Assembly (NCBI GenBank): GCA_019722365.1
Contig: JADFUC010001534.1
Location: 124,001-188,000, forward strand
DNA: 64,000 nt
Source: Lithospermum erythrorhizon
Lineage: Eukaryota; Streptophyta; Magnoliopsida; Boraginales; Boraginaceae
Reading direction: 5' to 3'
The stretch's first letter is position 1. Each line of letters starts with the position of its first letter. Shown here piece after piece: positions 58,944-64,000 of this stretch. Made by a program: the position numbers and the translations under genes. Under the pieces are notes generated by a model, which was not told the origin of the DNA, searched no databases, and saw only the letters and a list, made by a program, of their open reading frames with translations.

Positions 58944-61350
58944 TGTAGCGGCGCCGGTCGTGCGCGCCGAGTTGGGCGTCATCGACTGTATGCTCGAGTC
59001 CCCGTATGATGGTTGACGAAAATCACTGTTTAATAACCCATAAAACACGATAATTTGATAAACGATAAAATAGTTCGAAAATTTACGTGTTGGCCTGCCG
59101 AGTTGCTTGACGTGGCATTACCTAATGCAACCCAAGCATAAAACTCCATAAAGCCAGATACAAAAAAATTCACAAAATAGTTTTAATTTCAACATCCCAA
59201 ACAAAATGTAAGCGGAGTATAAAATCATGAATGGTACCGAGGATCACAGCCACTTGTCACCGCTAGGTAAATCGCGGACACCCACGAACTCTTATGACTC
59301 ACGAGGCACCTATCAATCTGAAGGTGGGGAAGGGTAAGCTCGGCGGCTTAGTGAAGCGAATCGCCCGGATGGTAACTTGCCAGCGTCGAATGAGGTACAT
59401 AATAAATGATATATATAAGTAGCGATAGATAGATAGATATATTTATATACAATCACGGAAATATACCAATTATCCAAGGCAATCATAACGAGAAATAACC
59501 ATCATTAACAAACGCTACGTTATAGAAGATTCGACTTACGTTGCTCGCATGTCGTACTCCGGATCTCGTATCCACGTAATCAAGCGAGTAAAGCGGCAAA
59601 ATTTCACAACCCGGCGTTCATACTCTGACAACAATAAAATAATTCTGATAAGGAAACACAATAACATCATATATCACATTTAAATCCCTTTTCGGCGGGC
59701 TCGCGCCAGACATCCAACAACGACATATCACTTTTTCGGCGAGTCGCCCATGACATGGCATCGTCATATCTTTTCGCCGCGAACACCAGCATCATCCAAA
59801 TATTCTCCAGGTCGAACAATTCTGAATTACTTTCCTGACACAGCGCACCACCATCGCTTTAAAAAATCTCAATGTAACATTCATAATATACACGATACAA
59901 CAAATTTCGTATAGAGCCCATACTCAACAAAATATACTCACAGATACGTCCATAACACAAATATACTCAAACTTGAATACACCCAAACATATACACATCT
60001 CCAGGACCTACACTTTCAAACATAGATATGCTCAAACATGACTACCACAAAAATAAACATACCATAATGCATCTACTTGAACCACCATACAAGTCAACAT
60101 TTCACAATTTCATCACTAAAATCCACAAATAAGTTTATATGATCTGCTTGATCAAAATCAATTACCATATACTTCACTCAAACATAAACAAGGTAGCAAG
60201 CAGTGATAAATCGCTTAATTGTGCTAGCGCTTGAGCACTGTCGGTCACCCTTTGTTCCCAGCGTCGAGTCTGAGCGAACATCAGCTTATAATTACTACCG
60301 TAACAATTTCAACCTCTATCTAATTTAGTCTGACTCAGCCCATTTGGGTTACAAATTGACAGAAACTGCATTATAGATTATAATTATGTTTGATAACTTA
60401 ACTCTGATGGCATGTCATTACAGGATAATCCCATAATCCATGATACCTTATCGATTTACTAACATTTCCAATCGATTTCAATCAGCCAAATTTCAACGTT
60501 TCCAAATTAGTTAAGCCCATTTACTATCAACCTCTAATCGGGTCAGCTTACTACTAGAAATCTACTAAACTATTTTCAACGTATTTTTCTTCGACACTTA
60601 TAACTCATAATTTCATTCCAAAACAATCCGCGTTCCAATAACATATTTATACTATCGACCACAATTTTAGAAAGTCAACCCACGATCACTTTCGAAAGTC
60701 AACTCGACTATAACAACACTTTCTACCCCAAATATCGATCATTAATAGTTCATATATAATAATTTAGAGGCCTAGACCATAATTACATTCCATATGCTCC
60801 TTTAAAAGCAAGTCAACCCAAAAATTACAAAACTCAAGCATGACGTCCAATTCCACCTCGAAACCACGATATTTCAACTCAATAATAACTAATTTACAAT
60901 CCAAGAATCAATTGGAGCAATAAAATTCCATACAAAAGTCCTTTCGAGTGATCTCCCAAAATATTCAACAAGATCGGTATTTCTTACCAACTAAAGCAGC
61001 CAAGGGGCGATGAGGGGAAGCTCTCCAAAAAATTTGAGGTCCAAAGCTTGAGAGATGGAGGAGAAAATTGAAGAAGAAGAATTGAAAAAAAATGGGGAAA
61101 AATCCCACGGCTGTCGCGGCAGAGAGGAGGGGAAAGGGAAATGGGTTTGGGGGGTTTGGGCTTGTTTTGATAAATTTAGAAATGGTTGGGTTGGGCCCAG
61201 CGGCGGAAAATCGAAACATTTTATTGATCGATACCGTTTTAATTTATCTCGACCTTCTTCCGAACATTTACATTATCGTACATAAAAAATAAGTGGGTTT
61301 CCAATTTTATGTAAATAAATTTGAAAATCTCTCGTTTAAAAATCCCCGAA
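58944..61350 (-). repeat. Gypsy LTR, right copy
   Basis: About 2.41 kb, ending on the minus strand GGCGCCGCTACA next to the primer-binding site. It is a direct repeat of 52757-55190 with many substitutions and small indels, and it has the same missing 5' end. Confidence 0.8.
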
Positions 61351-61483
61351 CACAAAGTCATGGTGATCTTATACGCGTCCATTCAGTATCGGTAGCGGTT
61401 GCAGCAACCCCGCGGAAGGTTTATGGTCAATCTTGACCTGTTGACAAATCAAACACTTTGCTACAAAATCCGCAATTTCTTTC
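61350..61483 (-). mobile_element. Second integrase fragment fused to the right LTR
   Basis: The minus strand reads KKEIADFVAKCLICQQVKID, then GLLQPLPI and a degraded version of the same MDFV end, then LTR sequence. It repeats 55190-55330, including the same integrase-to-LTR junction. It stops abruptly at 61483. Confidence 0.75.
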
Positions 61484-64000
61484 TTAATAGTGTGTTTGAT
61501 TTATAGAGGAAGATTAAATCGCCTCGAAGACTGGCTAATAAACGTAGTCTATGGGTGGGCCCAGACTCGTAGGACTATGTCCTCCTATTACTCTAACACC
61601 CTTCCTCAAATTTGATAGAATTTCCATGAGTTTGCAATAATAATAATAAAAAAAACATCGGCAAATAAATCGCGGGCGTGCTTGAGGAAATACTTATTGG
61701 AAAAACCAAAATATTAGTTGTAGAACATCTTGAGAAAATGACTATCTCTGAAAAACTTGTCGTCCAAATACCAAAACATCGGCATGATACTTAGCAGGAA
61801 AAAAAATCAATAGGTAATCGGGAGCATACCATTCTTTTGAAGTGGACTTAAAACACAAGGGAACACCTTTCTTTTCGAACTCTTCAAGAAAACGAGGGAA
61901 TAATAATAAAATTTGCCAAAGTTCATTGGAAAATTCTTGTGAGAAAGCGAATGAAATATTAATATTCAAGTGCCAACGATTTATATAATAGTAGTAGGTT
62001 AACTCGGTCTTTATTCTAGGTTTTTTGTATGTCAGACCACACTTTTCTTTCCTTTTCGATCGGACTTTTTGCCATCTTCGGAAAATTATGACTCGGCCAT
62101 AATTTCTCTTTTAATACATTTCTGTCTAAGTGCTTTTATATTTTCCCAAATAATAATAAAAACATCGGAATCACATAATATATAATATTTGTCAATTAAA
62201 CAATCAAAACAACCGAATTATGAGTATTAAAGTACCCAAAATCATCCTAAAAACTATGACAAATATTAACTAATCAAACTCCCCCACACTTGACTCATTA
62301 CTTGTCCTCAAGTAAAAACATTCATCACATTTTGTTGCAAGTATATCCCAAAGTTAACAGATTCATGCATAACACACATTAGGGAACAAGTTCAACGAGA
62401 CTCGGATCAGACGATAAAATTAAGCACAAATCTTTGTCAAACTTATTCTTACCTGATCTTCTAATCCGTGATTCAAAACAATTCCACCGGATGTTGATAT
62501 CTCAACTACTCACACCACTCAACAATTGTATTTATAGGCTAGTGTTTATCCTCAATCTCAGTACAAGACACATTCTACCATAGGCTTGGTTATCGCTGAC
62601 AATTGATCCATCATGCATGCGGCATGATCGAGGAGGTCTTTTACAGTACGTAGTGGGGCTTAAGTGTTAAGGTATAAAATATTTGGCTCTGGACTAAACA
62701 TGAAGAATTATGAAATCTAAATAGATTCACCAAATACAAGACATAATTTCCACGATCCCACCTGATATAGAGGCCTCTCGGTTTGGCTTACTTATTCTAT
62801 TACCGACATCTGACACTTTTCTTTTCTTTTCTCGAACCATATACGGGCCGAAACAACACAATAAAAACAAGCATTTTTGTTTCTTTTTCAATTTTTCTCT
62901 TTCTTTCTTTTTGCTTTTTTTTCTTTTTACTTTTTTATTAAGGTCTATGACATTTCTCGTTATTAGAAACTCCCCCAGCAACTTTCTTTCGTACACCAAC
63001 ACAAGAACACTTATTCAATAATGCACATGGTGAATCTAAAAGATATCACAATCCTCAAATAGGTTCAAAAGTTGGATAATTTATAAAATTTGGCTTTAGG
63101 CTCATTCAATATGGTTTAAACAACAAAGAGGTCAGTAAGGCTCAGCGGGGGAACTGCCCAAGAGATTAACACAAGGTTGGCTTTATGGGAAGAGTGGGGT
63201 AATTTCCTAAATTGCCTCCATCATTCTTATGCATGCACACACATTCAAAATCAAATAGGGTTCAAAAGTTTTTGAAAGAATTGTATCAGAATACGATCAT
63301 CCATCAAAGAAAATTTAAATAGCGAGAGGCACAAAAACTCACGATTATTATATAGGTCATCCACTATACATGTGAAATCCTCTAACAACATTAGTCGATC
63401 ATGCAAGCAAAGTGACTCGAAATATACTCAATTAAAGCCTCTAACTTATCGATCTACTAATGTCCTGTGCATCATAAACTACACCGTCAGCGAAAGGATA
63501 CACAAACAAACAAATACGGAGACACGTTTCGCACTCTCAATTAAAACACAAACTTCGAGAGAATACACAAATGTCAAGTCCATCCCCCACATACGTCAAC
63601 ATTGTCCCCAATGTGACCTCGCTTACCACAAAATTCAACCACCCGTACAATCGCGCTGACACGATATCGACATAAAACAATATTGAAATACCAAAACACA
63701 AAAAAATGACAATTCAAAAGATAAAATACCAACTCCCATGTGGTCAAACAAGGCAGTGAGTCGAAGAAGACAACTACCATTGTTGCTCACATTTATGAAA
63801 TTCAGATCTGCACGATAAACATGACTACAAAAAAAAAAACAGATTAAACAATTCAAAAAGGAAAAAAAAAATACAAAACAGAAATTAAAATACTGATATA
63901 TAAAAAACAATTCGGAAATTATTAAAAACAAAAGATATGAAAAAAAAATTAAAAACATAATGCGAAAAATAGAGAGATGGGTGGTAGGCGGCGGAGAAAT
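61484..64000 (-). mobile_element. Tat/Athila-like gypsy 3' non-coding region, running off the window
   Basis: No domain was read. The minus strand contains CTTGAGGACAAGTAATGAGT followed by AAGTGTGGGGGAG (62278-62291) and a second box with ATTGGGGACAATGTTGACG and GTGGGGGATG (about 63580-63612). I associate such 'GAGGACAA...GTGTGGGGG' boxes with the 3' non-coding parts of Tat/Athila gypsy elements. Homopurine and A-rich low-complexity DNA lies at 62870-62940 and after 63820. Assignment by memory of motif only. Confidence 0.5.

Noticed and set aside
62727..63002. Lysine-rich 91-codon minus-strand frame
   Set aside because: The Lys/Glu run comes from a homopurine low-complexity tract; no domain or gene context.
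1..64000. CRISPR array, operon or bacterial-type defence system
   Set aside because: Tandem repeats here lack the regular spacer structure of CRISPR, and the genes have plant introns and promoters.

Overview
This window is nuclear DNA from a flowering plant, almost certainly a eudicot. It is AT-rich, its genes have spliced introns, the three recognisable genes are plant families, and most of the rest is decayed plant transposable elements (LINE, SINE, Ty1/copia, Ty3/gypsy, hAT, Stowaway, TRIM). I could not fix the species. No rRNA or functional tRNA gene, CRISPR array or operon was seen, and I found no convincing new multi-gene system. The interest lies in gene structure and in how the repeats are nested.

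Genes, all on the minus strand: (1) 955-2073, a two-exon citrate-binding-protein/alginate-lyase-2-fold secreted protein with a clean TATA box; (2) 29119-33138, a three-exon GT-2/GTL1/DF1-type double-trihelix transcription factor whose reading frame is broken in every exon and whose last 3' splice site lies in a perfect 39-bp tandem duplication; (3) 49028-50383, an intact single-exon 451-aa trihelix factor of a different subfamily, with an 80-95-bp minisatellite 0.45-0.8 kb upstream. These three are dispersed and independently transcribed; there is no sign that they work together, apart from two of them being trihelix factors about 16 kb apart.

Repeats from left to right: a full-length but dead LINE (2853-7710, minus) with perfect 15-bp target-site duplications; a hAT-like non-autonomous element (about 8632-9420); a second decayed LINE (about 11180-14565, plus); a hAT transposase C-terminal fragment (14566-14895) abutting a Cassandra-like TRIM whose LTR carries 5S-rRNA-derived sequence (14915-15365); a Stowaway MITE; a Ty1/copia element (17793-26096, plus) with a second LTR-like block nested in its leader; and a 2-kb TIR element (26129-28119). 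After gene 2 come a possible solo LTR, a fold-back element, a gypsy-type LTR (38301-39283), a dispersed repeat present twice in opposite orientations (one copy split by a hAT element), a SINE with 16-bp target-site duplications, hAT-like elements and minisatellites (43.4-44.8 kb). The right end holds a tandem arrangement of a chromovirus-like Ty3/gypsy element (52757-61483, minus, period about 6.19 kb), followed by a Tat/Athila-like 3' region running off the window.

Many element and gene frames are broken by 1-2-nt indels, some next to short homopolymers. Both natural decay and uncorrected long-read assembly error are possible, so frame-based conclusions about gene 2 need raw-read support.
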